In this document: in pieces, positions 44,447-55,346 of the stretch
Layout: the number at the start of each line of letters is the position of its first letter
Position numbering within the stretch: the stretch's first letter is position 1
Origin: Corynespora cassiicola
Lineage: Eukaryota; Ascomycota; Dothideomycetes; Pleosporales; Corynesporascaceae
NCBI GenBank assembly: GCA_022059125.1
Contig: JAEUWY010000015.1
Span: forward strand, 1,488,001 to 1,552,000
Length of the DNA: 64,000 nucleotides
Direction of reading: 5' to 3'
The notes under the pieces: generated by a model
Databases searched by the model: none
What the model was told of the DNA's origin: nothing
What the model saw: the letters and a program-made list of their open reading frames with translations, nothing else
Program-made: the position numbers and the translations under genes

Positions 44447-46736
44447 CTATTTGCTCCCTCTCCTGCCAACACCGTTGGGCAGACCTCGCCGGTAAGGCAG
44501 TTGAGGAAGTCCATTGGAGGCATGCGCTGGAGGCTCGCTCTCGTTGAGCCTCTTCCAAAGCTCCCCAATTGGAGCCCTCTTGGCGGGCAACATGCTATAC
44601 TGCAGACTGTACAGATTACGTCGGTGTATCGGCGGAACAAATTGCCCCGATGCGAGAGAAAGAAAAACCCCCGGAGAAAAATAATGTTTTCGTATTCGGT
44701 TGCCGAGCTCAAAATACGACTGGAACATTGCCCTAAGTGGGAGTGGTATGGACTGTCGCGAGTAAGCATCGTGCGGCGAGGGAAATTGGAGATTATATTG
44801 ACGGACCTTGAGGAGAATGTACGCTGTAGGCGCCGAGTCTGCACTAGTGTCCGGAATGACATCCTGTAGCTCGAAACAAATACCACCTACATGATAGGTC
44901 AGCATGCCTAGGTCTAGAATCTCCATGTTTTCGTCCGAAAATGAGCGGGGTCATACCAGGTAACCGCCTAGAGTCCTTGATCCGAAGCATCGCCGCAAAT
45001 AACGGAAAGTGATTAAGACAGGCCAGCCCAATTTCCAACATGGCCTTCAACCCTATGACGGCCACTCGTGCGCTTGCAAAGGTCAGATAGAAGACGAACA
45101 CGGTTGGTAGCAAAAAGAAGAGTAACGTGAAGAGAATGGTGCCCAACAGTAGCTGATCTAGGTCGTAGTCGCAAGAGTCAATCCGATTCCGCAAGACGTT
45201 TCTTTTCTTGCCTCGGAAGAGATGGAAAAGGGATATGATTATGGTGAGCTGCCAATGGAAGATTCTGGCAGAAGCAATGTAGAAAGAGTAGATGTGCAGT
45301 GTGAGCAACGACACTAAATCAGAAAAGAGTGATATAGGCATGGTAGCGCCAGCAAATGCGGAGAAGCCAATGAAGTGGATGATGCCGGGAAGGAAGGGTC
45401 TCAGCAAAGACATGCATCCTATAGAGTCAGTAGATGTTGTAGAGCATGGCGGGGAGCTCATCATACCTGCCCAATGATCGATCACCCAAAGGAAGAGATC
45501 GCCCAGGAATTCGGCAAGCTCGGTGTTTAGCTTCAGACCTCCCGGCCATTCCATTAACCAGGATATCATCCGTCGCAAACCCTCTATGGACCATGTGTTG
45601 AGGATCGTATCTACGCGTGCTGCTACAGAGGTGGAATTCTCAATAATGTACGAGCCCAAGGCAATGCCAATGATGACGTCGTTGGCAACAAGCCAGAGAC
45701 TGTTGTAGAATCGAATGTACTCTGGGTGGCTGTTGGTGATGCTCTCCCAATTTCCTTTCCTCTTTCGCAAGGTCAGATATTGAATCGGCCAGTAGCAGAA
45801 CTGCTGCAAACGGATATCGACCTGCTGAGCCGTTGCGGAGATGTCTTTTAGCGCGGGCGATTCCGGAGAACCAGGCCTCCAGTCCAAAACTCGTAGGATC
45901 ATCTCCCCTGCAATGCGGTGCGCAATCAGGCCCAAGATGAACAGCTGTGCAACGACTGGATATACCCAAACAGACCACAGGTAGAATAAACCGATATATA
46001 TATAGTCCCACAGATCGTTTGCTGACTCGACAACTCGTTCGCTGACGCTTAGAGCTCGCTTCATCCGCCGACCTATGACACCAATATTCTTCTGCAACAC
46101 GGCATTCAGCTCGAATGAACAATTGATTTGATCAATGATCATAGGCAGCGAAAGGTCTTTGTGGGTCATGATATGGGAGACGACCGTGTGCAGCCTCAGC
46201 TTGTCCACCAGCTTCTCCTTCTTCTCCCGCTCACTTCGATCATACTCGTCAGCGTCTTCCAGCGCCAAATTTCCCTTGTTGTCACCCGCTTTATCCCCCA
46301 GAGCCAAGGAGATTGGGTCGAGGGACAGGTATTGCATGCGCGTGGGGTGGGGTCGATCGTAGATGATGACTTGAACAGTCAAGTGCGTATCCGAGGGGCA
46401 ATGTAGCCGCGGGAAGCTCGTAGTGGTGTCGGTGAAGGTGGTCAGGAGGTTAGGGTCGAATTGGCTGGGCGGATCTTGCGGGTTGACGCATCCGAGGACG
46501 CGCATCGAGGAGTGGCCGCATCGTTTGAGTAGTTCATGAGTGTTGTGCGGGCTGTGTCGCAACAGGGTGCCTACTTCTAAAGCATTTTCCACATTGCGGT
46601 GCCCCACATGCTGCAGAATAGACACGACAAAGACGTCGAGGGCAGAGTTCCTGAAGCCTACCAGCACACCGGGAGAAGGGTCTGTGGGCGCGTCAGACGG
46701 CCAGAATATGCGCATCAACGCATTGTTCGCAACCAT
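44447..46736 (-). CDS. gpi1: GPI-GlcNAc transferase subunit Gpi1 (PIG-Q)
   Basis: Subunit of the ER-membrane complex that adds N-acetylglucosamine to phosphatidylinositol, the first step of GPI-anchor synthesis. Exons on minus: 46736-45467, 45418-44957, 44886-44807, 44752-44447, total 2118 bases, 705 residues. The start reads ALMRIFWPSDAPTDPSPGV; the Gpi1 core begins near VVESANDLWDYIYIGLFYLW with many transmembrane helices and ends with RRLPGGICFELQD, SIPLPLRAMFQSYFELGNR and VPPIHRRNLYSLQYSMLPAK. Introns 1 (48 bases) and 3 (54) are multiples of three without stops and could be read through by mistake; the family sequence shows they are spliced. A 92-codon ORF ends only 21 bases before this ATG. 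Confidence 0.93.
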
Positions 46737-46757
46737 ATCAACATTCTGTTCCTCTGC

Positions 46758-47036
46758 CTAGAAGGAGCCGCGGCGCTTGAGTTGTTCGCGTGCAGAAATC
46801 CCCCCTCCAGCAATTCTCGGGTGTAGATCTGTTTCGTGGGTAGCGAGTCGCACTATGGGAATGACTAGCAGGAAGAAGATGGCAGACAGCACGCCAAAGC
46901 CTTTTGCGGTCCTAGTGACAACTCCGTGGTCCCAGGCAAAGATTGCGAGTTCGTAAAGGCGGGTGACGAGGTCCCAGCGGGCAGTTGAGTAGCCCGCGAC
47001 GAAGATACCGATCGTGACAATGGAGAAGGCGTGCAT
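46758..47036 (-). CDS. Small two-TM membrane protein immediately upstream of GPI1
   Basis: 92 residues, intronless. MHAFSIVTIGIFVAGYST is a hydrophobic N-terminal segment (TM or signal anchor), ARWDLVTRLYELAIFAWDHG is an amphipathic loop, and GFGVLSAIFFLLVIPIVRLA is a second TM; the tail is basic. I recall similar short fungal proteins with the RWDLVTRLYELAIFAWDHGVVTR core, but cannot name a function. The stop at 46760-46758 is 21 bases from the GPI1 ATG on the same strand, too close for an ordinary separate promoter, so the two may share an mRNA. The size and two-TM layout recall PIG-Y/Eri1, small subunits of the same GlcNAc transferase; this is inference only. The stop lies in CTTCTAG, which could also act as a splice acceptor. 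Confidence 0.65.
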   Translation of the reverse strand: MHAFSIVTIGIFVAGYSTARWDLVTRLYELAIFAWDHGVVTRTAKGFGVLSAIFFLLVIPIVRLATHETDLHPRIAGGGISAREQLKRRGSF

Positions 47037-47891
47037 TTAAAGCGTCATGCCAAGACGTGCGGGCTCGCGTGCGGTCGGGCTACGAATATGCGCGGAAAAG
47101 GGTAGGATATTGTATCAGCCGAGTATGGGCAGCTGCTTGCCGTGGCGGCTGGAGTATGATCGAAAGAATGGATAGCGACGGGAGATGCGGAGCATGGTGT
47201 AGCAGACGCGACAAGCAGGGAGTGTCGAAGAGAGCCCTATGGACACGCATTGGCTGGGAGACAGGGGTCAACTGAATCACGTGATTGAGAAAACTGTTAG
47301 TCTGATTCAGGCTAGATCGATTTTGGAGCTCTCCAGGTCGACGCCAACACTCTTGTTCGACTTTTTCCCACACAAGAATGGCCCAGAATTTGGCATTTGA
47401 TTGCCATTCTTTTACTGTTGCTTTTTTAAGACAGGTATGTGCTTTCTATACCCTCTCTGAACTCATTTTTGATATGGCGGCGAGTGTGCCAATCAGCGTC
47501 CGCAACGCGCTTGTCCCCAGTATGGACCAGTCCAGATGGGCGCGGGATGGCTCTAGCCCACGAAATCGCTTTGACCAAGGCTTCGTCTTTCGCAGGTAAC
47601 GTATCGAAAGGTGCAAGACAGTTGAAATCCAAAGAAGCTTCAAAAGGGCTCACATTTGACCGCTCGTTGCAACGCCAAGACTGCCTGTTCGGGGAAAACG
47701 CCGTTGTGTTTCGCTAGGCGAAGAAACCCAACCTCGCCCATCTCCAGCGTCCTCCCCGAGCACTTTCCCTCCGCTGCCTCATCCGCCAAGATATATATGG
47801 ATGATGCTCATGCCTATATAGTGGCTATAACGACTACGACGACTCAGACGGTGGCTATCCAAGCTCTCCTTTAGAGTACGACGACGACGAT
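47037..47891. promoter_or_regulatory. Divergent region between GPI1 locus and NUP42
   Basis: 855 bases upstream of both. Competing ORFs of 60-92 codons on both strands at 47378-47720 have no recognisable domain. TATA-like elements (atatatatgg near 47791, ctatatag near 47814) precede the NUP42 ATG by about 80-100 bases. Confidence 0.45.
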
Positions 47892-50118
47892 ATGGCTGTT
47901 TGCACCTTTTACCAGCGCGGCATGTGCCGTTTCGGAGGTATGTCTCAAACCCAGAAGTTTGAACCATGTCAGTTAATCGTGCTAGATAACTGCAAGAACG
48001 AGCACCCTGGTAGCCAGCGCGATAGAGAACGTGGTGCCTCGGGTGGGTTTGGCAACAACTCAAATCGCTTCAACGCGTTCAACTCTGGGGGCGACCGTTA
48101 CCGACCCGGACAGCAGTCAGGCGGCGCGTTTGGTGGTAAGTCATCGCCTTTCACACTCTTTGTTTTGGGTTTCCTGTGCTTTTGTTGGCTTCTACTCTTT
48201 ATTTCCACGCGAAGGAACCTTGATAGGCTCCAAGGCTGTCCAACACGTGGTCACATGACGCATGGAAACAACTTGACTTCCAAGGAATCACGGCATGTCT
48301 TACCAACAATTACCAACACTTATTGAAATTGTTCTCCTCTTAAATTCAATACCAACACCTTGTACTGAAATGCGCTTAGGAAATCGCGACTCCAAGACCC
48401 CGCGCTTCAGTCTGAGCAAAGATGATATCAAGGCCGATCTCACCGACCAGCGTCCGATATATCCTCTTTCCTGCTATGGCCCTGGAAGAGACGCTCCACG
48501 CCAGTTGATCGAGGGCCCGGTCGAGATTAGCCCGGAAGAGCTCCGTCTGAAATACTACATTGCACGTGCTGGGGGCAACGAGGCTGCTGCTGTAAGTCAC
48601 TAGTGACTGGATGCACAATGATAATGCTAACCACTTCAGCAACAATTTGAGACGGAGGCGCATAGTACGATGCAGAAGCAGGTCCAGTCAATACTGTCAG
48701 ATCTGGACGGTGCTGTGCGTTATGTAGAGGAGGGGCTCAACGTTCACCCTAACCGACTGGACATTGCCAAGGGCGATGCTGCGGCAGCTCAGTCCGGTAA
48801 CGCGGCAAATAATGCGTCTGCCAACCCATTCTCAAAGCCGGCCAGCGCTTCATTTGGCGGTGGAAACCAGAACCAAACTCCAGCATTTGGCCAGGCACCA
48901 AATCCATTCAGTCAGGCTCGACCTAGCCCATTTGGTCAGCCTTCCAATCCTGCCCAGACAACATCTGCGTTCGGCCAGGCATCAAATCCCGGACAAACAA
49001 CATCTGCATTCGGCCAGGCATCAAACCCTGGGCAGACAACATCTGCGTTCGGCCAAGCATCCAACCCCGGACAGACTACAGCAGCCTTTGGTCAGTCATC
49101 TGCCCTTGGTGGTGGTGGGGCTTTCGGAAAGCCTTCGATGCCAGGCACTGGCGCATTTGGTCAACCGTCTGCAATGGGAGGGGGCGGTGCATTTGGCCAG
49201 TCTGCCTTTGGAAAACCGTCACTGCCCGGCGGTGGGGGAGCAGCCTTTGGGCAGGCGAGCACTCCGGGCCAGCAGTCATCCTTCGGTCAGCCTTCAGCAC
49301 CTGGTGCAGCGTCTGCGTTTGGAAAACCTTCACAGCCTGGCCAAGCAACTGCATTCGGTCAATCAAATGCCTTGGGCCAAAACAATGCTTTTGGTAAACC
49401 GGCCTTTGGACAGAGTGCGTTCGGACAGCCTGCGCAGCCAGCAGCAGCTCCACCGTTTGGCCAACAGCAGCCGCAGCAACAGCAACAGCAACAGCAACCA
49501 CCGACTCAGAATGCGAACCCGTTTGGCCAAGCGCAACAGCAGCAACAGCAGCAGCCGGCACAGGGCGCTCAGTCGAATCCTTTTGGACAACAGGCTCAAA
49601 CGCAGGCTCCAGCTCAGCAGGCCGGTCCTTTCGGACAAAGCAATCAACAAACCACAGCCAAGCCGAACCCGTTTTCTGGAGGAGCTTCTGCCCAGACGCC
49701 TGCTTTTGGTCAGACAGGCCTAGGCCAGAAGCCAGCTTTCGGTACCCCTGCTAACCAAGCACAACCGACTCCAGCAGCAAATCCGTTTGTCCAGGCCGCG
49801 CAGACTGCTGCTCCCACTCAATCAGGATTTGGTGCTCAAGGGCAGGCAGCAAACCCCTTCGGACAGGCACAACCCCATCAGCAAGCAGCGGCACCCACAG
49901 CAGCACCAGCTACCGCAGCACCAGCAGCACCACCCTCAGGCCCTATTGACCCCCGCGATAGATACAAGGAGGGCATGCCAGAAGAGTATAAGGGCGAGCA
50001 GGGCCAGAAGCTGGAGGAAATCTACCGACGGGTTGCTCAGATGGGCCGGTTCAATGAGAATGAAGAGATCCCAGAGGTACCGCCCAAGTGCGAATGGATC
50101 GTTGCCGATGCCTTGTAA
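47892..50118 (+). CDS. nup42: CCCH zinc-finger FG nucleoporin (NUP42/Amo1-like)
   Basis: Cytoplasmic-side FG nucleoporin that helps mRNA export with Gle1 and Dbp5. Exons 47892-47937, 47986-48135, 48380-48591, 48640-50118 total 1887 bases, 628 residues. Splicing exon 1 to 2 completes a C-x7-C-x5-C-x3-H finger (Cys4, Cys12, Cys18, His22). Exon 3 has the family stretch DIKADLTDQRPIYPLSCYGP and EELRLKYYIARAGG. Exon 4 has a helical segment (STMQKQVQSILSDLDGAVRY), then about 350 residues of FG/GQ repeats rich in AFGQ and Pro/Gln, and a conserved tail with RDRYKEGMPEEYKGEQGQKL and PPKCEWIVADAL. Intron 2 is 244 bases, long for this genome, so a tiny extra exon is possible. Confidence 0.9.
48943..49098 (+). 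repeat. 39-base coding minisatellite in NUP42 (four units)
   Basis: Four head-to-tail units of 39 bases encode SNPxQTT(S/A)AFGQ(A/S). Bases differ between units mostly at third positions, so the array is not brand new. It lies within the FG-repeat domain and keeps frame. Confidence 0.85.
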
Positions 50119-51922
50119 ACACGAAGCATGAACTCTGGGCCAACTAATTCACGGCCTATAGGCCGCCGGCGTTGTGGGTGATCTTTCATGGATTGTGTAC
50201 AATAATTTTTTGATGGAACACGGGGGAAATCCACTTGGCGCAGAGAAAAAAGCGGGCCTCATCCACACCTGCCAGACACGCGCGATACGCTGGGTATGCT
50301 CAGCGACTGTTATACCAGAATCAGAAAATGAACCCGTCTGCTCAAAAGGACGGTCCACCTCCCCAACCCGCATTTTCACGATGTTCGAGCCTAGCAAAGC
50401 AAAGAAGGATGTCACGCACCAACAAGTCCCCATCCCTAACGTGATCTAGGCAAAACGCAATTCCTTGGACGCAGAACCCAAGCTTCCTGATTAGTTCCCG
50501 CCTAGCTACACAGCCTCCTTCTCCCACATGTACGCGGACCCACCCTCACGCCAACCCGCTCCCTCGTCCCCCAATCACCCCGATCCCGAAGGGTTTTTTC
50601 TCTGCTGCAATGCAATCGCGGCGCGGGACCAAGACTTTGTTGTCGCCTGTCGCCAGCGCCAGCGCGGCGCGGGAAGGGTCGAGAACCATGGCGGGCTCCG
50701 CGCCGAGGGCGGGGTCGCGGTCGTGGTCGCGCTCAGCGGCTGGCTGGTTGGCTGGCTGGAAGATGCGCTGGGTGCAGCCTTGGCTTTTGTGGTGTTGGAG
50801 GCCAAGGGCGTATGGTGTGCGGGTACGGAGGGGCCCCGAGGGCCGCGGTTTTGCCAGCCAAGTGCCGACGGGGTGGGTAAGTTTTTGTCTAGTTTGTTAG
50901 CTGTCGATTGGGCGGGAGTGGGCGGGTAAAGAGTTTTGCAAGTGATGTGACGGCGGGAGCTGGGTTGGCGGCGATGGGCGGGCTTGGGTGCCTTGGATGT
51001 GAAACGTAGATGAGGAAGGTGTTGCTGAGGTGTCGGGCCGGAGGGGGGGGAGGAGAGAATTCTGCCTTGCGGGGCTGTGGAGGCATTTTTCTGTCTCTGT
51101 TTGCTTGTGTATGGGACGGGTTGCTTTGCTTTGGCTTGGGCGATTTGGGTTGCTTGGGATGCGGGTTGGGAACATGGTGTTGTGGAGACGGGGATAAAGA
51201 CGGCTCAGAGTGGCGAGTTCAGGGGTGGAGTGCTCCGAGGTGAAGGTCAAGGGGTTTTATGATGTCTTGGATATGCAATTGCGTCTTGGGTGAAGAGTTG
51301 AGGTCGGTGTCGAATCGTGGTGAATGTAGAGACTTGATAGGCTGCATGTTGAGTTGGGTCTTGGGACTGCAAGGCCAGCGATGGACTCCAGCATGGTATG
51401 AAGTTTGGACGCCTAATATGGCGGTGCGCTGTGCACAATAGTCAGCCAACAAACGCAAGTAAGCCATATCGTTCAGTGTTCAACTCGGAGTTGTATGCGT
51501 TCCAGTAAGAGCGTTGGTAATGCTTCATGCTACTTGTCCAATGGCTAATCTCAGTATTTCGGTCGAACTGTGAATCAGTTCACGGCGAAATATAAGTTAG
51601 CTCATTCGTCAAATACAATTGCGGTGCAAGAAGAGGTGCATATTGAGGTCATCAAATTATATCGATTATTCACGAGTCGGTGCGACTAGGCTTAGTGGAT
51701 GGATGCCACAGACAAGCGCAGAAAAACTAATTACTGTGAAGCAAAACACAATCGCGACTCAGAAGCGACAGGTTAAAGAAAAGCAAAATGCGACGGAAAA
51801 AAAGAGTGCCTAAATACACAAAGTAGCTGTGTCGTGGCGAACGTACAGAACAGGTCAGCGCTATCGTTTCCGCTGGGGCCAAGTCTAGTCCGAAGAGCTT
51901 GCACCAATGGGGCTTGGATCTA
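50119..51922. other. Intergenic between convergent NUP42 and transporter, no supported gene
   Basis: 1.8 kb. Overlapping ORFs on both strands at 50528-51250 (up to 133 codons) are Gly/Trp-rich on plus and Pro/Ser/Thr-rich on minus, as expected from biased composition; none has a recognisable domain. A lineage-specific gene on either strand is possible but I cannot support it. Expected to hold both 3' UTRs. Confidence 0.45.
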
Positions 51923-54061
51923 CTATTCCGCGGCCTCCGCCTCCTTGAGGTCATTGACACGGCGTCGCGTATGGGGCGAACCAAACAGCAAGTCCATCTC
52001 CTCGATCGGGATACCCTTCGTTTCACGAATGCACCACCAGGCCCAGAAGCCCATGCAGATCATCAAAGCGCCGAAGAAAAAGTATGCTGCGACCCGTCAG
52101 CTCTCATCTCAGCAACGAATTCCGAGCTAGATCCCACCCTTTTTCGGGCCAAGACAAGCGCAGGAACACTACCAATGGGGAAAAACTGGGCCAACTTACT
52201 TCCATAGCCAATGTCCGAAATCATATACGGCGTCGACCGGCTCACAGTGTACGACCAGAGTCGCTCGTCGGCTATGGTGAGGGCCATGCACAGCGAGCGC
52301 AAGTACATTGGATAGATCTCGGACGCATACAGCCACGTTATGCCCTGCCACGTTGCGCAGTAAATGACTCCGTAGAGATACACGCACACCATTGCCAAGT
52401 ATCCCCAGCCGGACATGTTTGTGCGGCCTGCTGCGGCCGCGGCCTCGGGGTCGCTCCTCATGACGTATCCGCCGAGATAAAGCTGCGGTATTTTGCGGTC
52501 AGCCAAAGACATGTCTACGCGTGGTCTAGGGCAGTGGGGGCTCGGTGCTTGCGCGATTTTGGGGGGGCAGGGGATGCGAGAAAGCAAGCGGAGGGTGCAC
52601 GGGGGCGGAGGATGGGGGAGGGAATCAAGGCGAGTACGTACCATTGGTACTGCGCCGACGAAGGCGCCCCAAATTAGGCCCTTTCGCCGGCCAAGGTGGT
52701 CGGCAACCCAGAAGGAGAAAATCACCATGCCCAGCGTCTTTGCAACGCCATAGAAGCCCGTGGCGAAGAGCCGCAGGTCTGTGGACTGGATTCCAAGCGT
52801 AGCGAAGATTCGTGGCGAGTAGTACGTAATGATGTTGACTCCCGTCATGTTTTGGCACCTTTAGGGTGCCTGTTAGCAAAGTGAATTGAAAGGTGTGGCT
52901 AGTGGCGATGTTTTTCGCACTCGAGAGGCGCGATTTGCGAGCATCGATATCTGACGAAAAGCAACTCACATCATCAGGCACAGCCCGATGGCAATGCGAT
53001 TTCGTATGCCCTTTTTGAACAAGTCCTTGAGCTTGTTTTTGAAACCAGGCCGAATTGACTCAAGATACGATTGGAATTCTACTTCGGCGCGAATCTCGGC
53101 CATTTCGCGTGCCACGTACGGATGGGTGATGGGAAGCTGGCGAAGGTCCATCAAGATACGCTCAGCCTCGTCAAACTCGTCTTTGCTGCTGAGCCACCGT
53201 GGCGACTCAGGGCAGAATGGCAGTACCGCGATCATGATTGCTCCAGGCAGCAGCTGAAGACCAAGCGGTACCATCCATTGAGTGCTAGCTGCGTGGCGAT
53301 GAGAAACAGAGCTGAAGTGTACGGGGGTGGTACTTGCTGTTGGGGCTGATGGTCCTGTTTACGGCGTAGTTGACCCAGAAGCCTAACATCTGTGCCCCCT
53401 GTGATCCGATCTCAAAGAATCCAATCAGTTTTCCGCGGATGACCGGTGGCGCAATCTCCGCAATGTATCTGCCCAGAGTTAGCTGGTGCTTGAGAGAGAG
53501 TCGTAGAAAGCTTACACAGGTATGACGGGCGCTGTACCTCCAATACCAATACCTGCAACAGCTCTTCCTGCCATGACGAGACCGACCATTCCATGCGAGG
53601 CCGTCTGCATACTTGCACCACCGAGGAAGATTACAGTCGCGATAGTCATGCACCATTTGCGTCCCCACCGATCAGATATCGGGTAGGAAGCCAACGCACC
53701 AAAGAACATGCCGGCCTGGAAGCAAGACACAATGTTCGAGGTCATGTCATCGAGCTGTTTCTGAGACTTATTCAAGAGCCCAAAGTCGCGTTCGAAGGCG
53801 GGTAGAATCAAGGTACCGCCCATGACGGAGACGTCATAGCCTGGATGCCGTAGCGTCAGTGCTTTGATATCTGGATATCAGCATTGGAGAGTATACAGTA
53901 CCAAGAGCCACTGATCCCATGCATACAGCAAGACAATAGAGGTAAACTCGCCAATTCCTGACCTCCTTGGGGGTCTCTGGAAAAGACTCTCCTGGCACAT
54001 CAATGTCGCTGATGAAAGTATGTTGGGTTTCCGTCTTCTCCACGGCAGGGGACTTCTCCAT
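51923..54061 (-). CDS. MFS sugar-porter family transporter
   Basis: Proton-coupled sugar or quinate-type importer of the plasma membrane. Exons on minus: 54061-53902, 53840-53516, 53468-53334, 53284-52970, 52858-52642, 52482-52200, 52086-51923, total 1599 bases, 532 residues, twelve helices expected. Sugar-porter signatures: SDRWGRK after helix 2, GRAVAGIGIGGTAPVIPVYIAEIAPPVIRG (as GxGxG...YxAEIAP), PESPRWL near residue 233, QNMTGVNIITYYSP in helix 7, DHLGRRK, and YASEIYP then RETKGIPIEEMD at the end. Exon 2 uses the GTAAGC donor at 53515, since only this phase gives PVIPVYIAE. The substrate is not predictable; the family often includes quinate permeases. Divergent from PMC1. Confidence 0.9.
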
Positions 54062-55346
54062 GGTGACTCGCGGGGAAGCAAGCAAAGGATTATGATACGA
54101 ATAGCTTCCCGATCTGGCACAATGCGTGACAAAACTATGGGTCAGACCAGACAAGGAGGAATCTGCCTGGCGGCAAGGCATTCTTATCAGGAGTGCACCG
54201 TTCGCCCGCCGCATACACGGAGTGGTGCCAGACCAGCCGTGACGGGAGAGGGTGCGGTTCAAGGTGCGGCACAGTCCAATTGGGATTGGACATTGTGTAA
54301 AGCACCCGATGACAAGGCCAGAATGCCCGCGGCATGGTGGATTCAGGACCGATAGCTGGGTGGGATATGAAGCTCAGGGTGTCTCCGTAGCTGCTCGGAG
54401 CATTCCAAGTTCTTGCTCCTGTGTCATGGAATGATGGGGTGCATATGGTGGACGCTTGAATGCTCGCTTGGTCTCTTGGTATGCTTGATTAGGTTGCATG
54501 TCTGTGGTGTCTGGCTCCCCGATGAGGAGACTAGCTGCTCTGCCATCCAGGTACCCCGCACGGATGCGCTGTGGGGTTCTCCGCGTTTTTTTCCGAAGCC
54601 TTTTGCAAAGTGGTAAAAGCTAAACCAAGGCGAGTTGTACCTAGCTTACCCGCACGTCATGCTGTGGTACTTTGCCGCAGGCGAGGATCAGACCCGTTTG
54701 GGTTTAGCGCTGTCGGACCTTGGCCCCAGTTGGCACCACTGCCCACGGGCCAACTTCTCGGTGGCACTCTTGCACTGCCCCCTTACAAGAAAACGGCGTC
54801 CTGGGCAGGCGTCTATTCGAAATGAAGCGGCAATTTTCTATCTCGACCTTCTGCTGTCTTCACGATGCCCTGCTCGATCCACGCCGTCGGTCTTTGTCCG
54901 GAGTGCACGCGGAGCGGCCGGCCGCCGTGGGCGAGACGCTCATTGTCTGTCTTCTACACAGCCTACTTCGCCTAGGATGCTGTATGGAATAGGACCGTCT
55001 GCCAAGGGCTTGTCATCATGTGAAGGACAGGCGGCAAAGAGCTTGGGGGTGGATCCGCCTAGAAATTGTCTCAGCAATGCACGGTTCTGGCCAGAGATGA
55101 GGCATCGCGGTAACACGCGGTAAGGCCCAGCAAGATCTTCCATATGCTCAGCCCCCTCCCCCCTCCCCGAGCGATATAATATACTCTGGTTTACCAATGC
55201 GGAAGTTTCAGACCATTCGCATGCATCAACGGCACACAACGACACCAGAATCATACGATTTTATGGCGGAATCCCGCACGCACATGGTGCCTGCTTAATT
55301 ATTCGAAATCCATCTTTACTGGCCTTCTAATCCTACCTTTTTCACC
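54062..55346. promoter_or_regulatory. Divergent promoter region, transporter / Ca2+-ATPase
   Basis: 1.29 kb upstream of both genes. A TATA-like gatataatatac lies near 55171-55182, about 165 bases before the PMC1 ATG. ORFs on both strands up to 162 codons have no recognisable domain. I found no convincing calcineurin-response element by eye. Confidence 0.4.

Noticed and set aside
50528..51250. Overlapping ORFs of 60-133 codons on both strands
   Set aside because: Repetitive Gly/Trp or Pro/Ser composition, no motif, no consistent splice structure.
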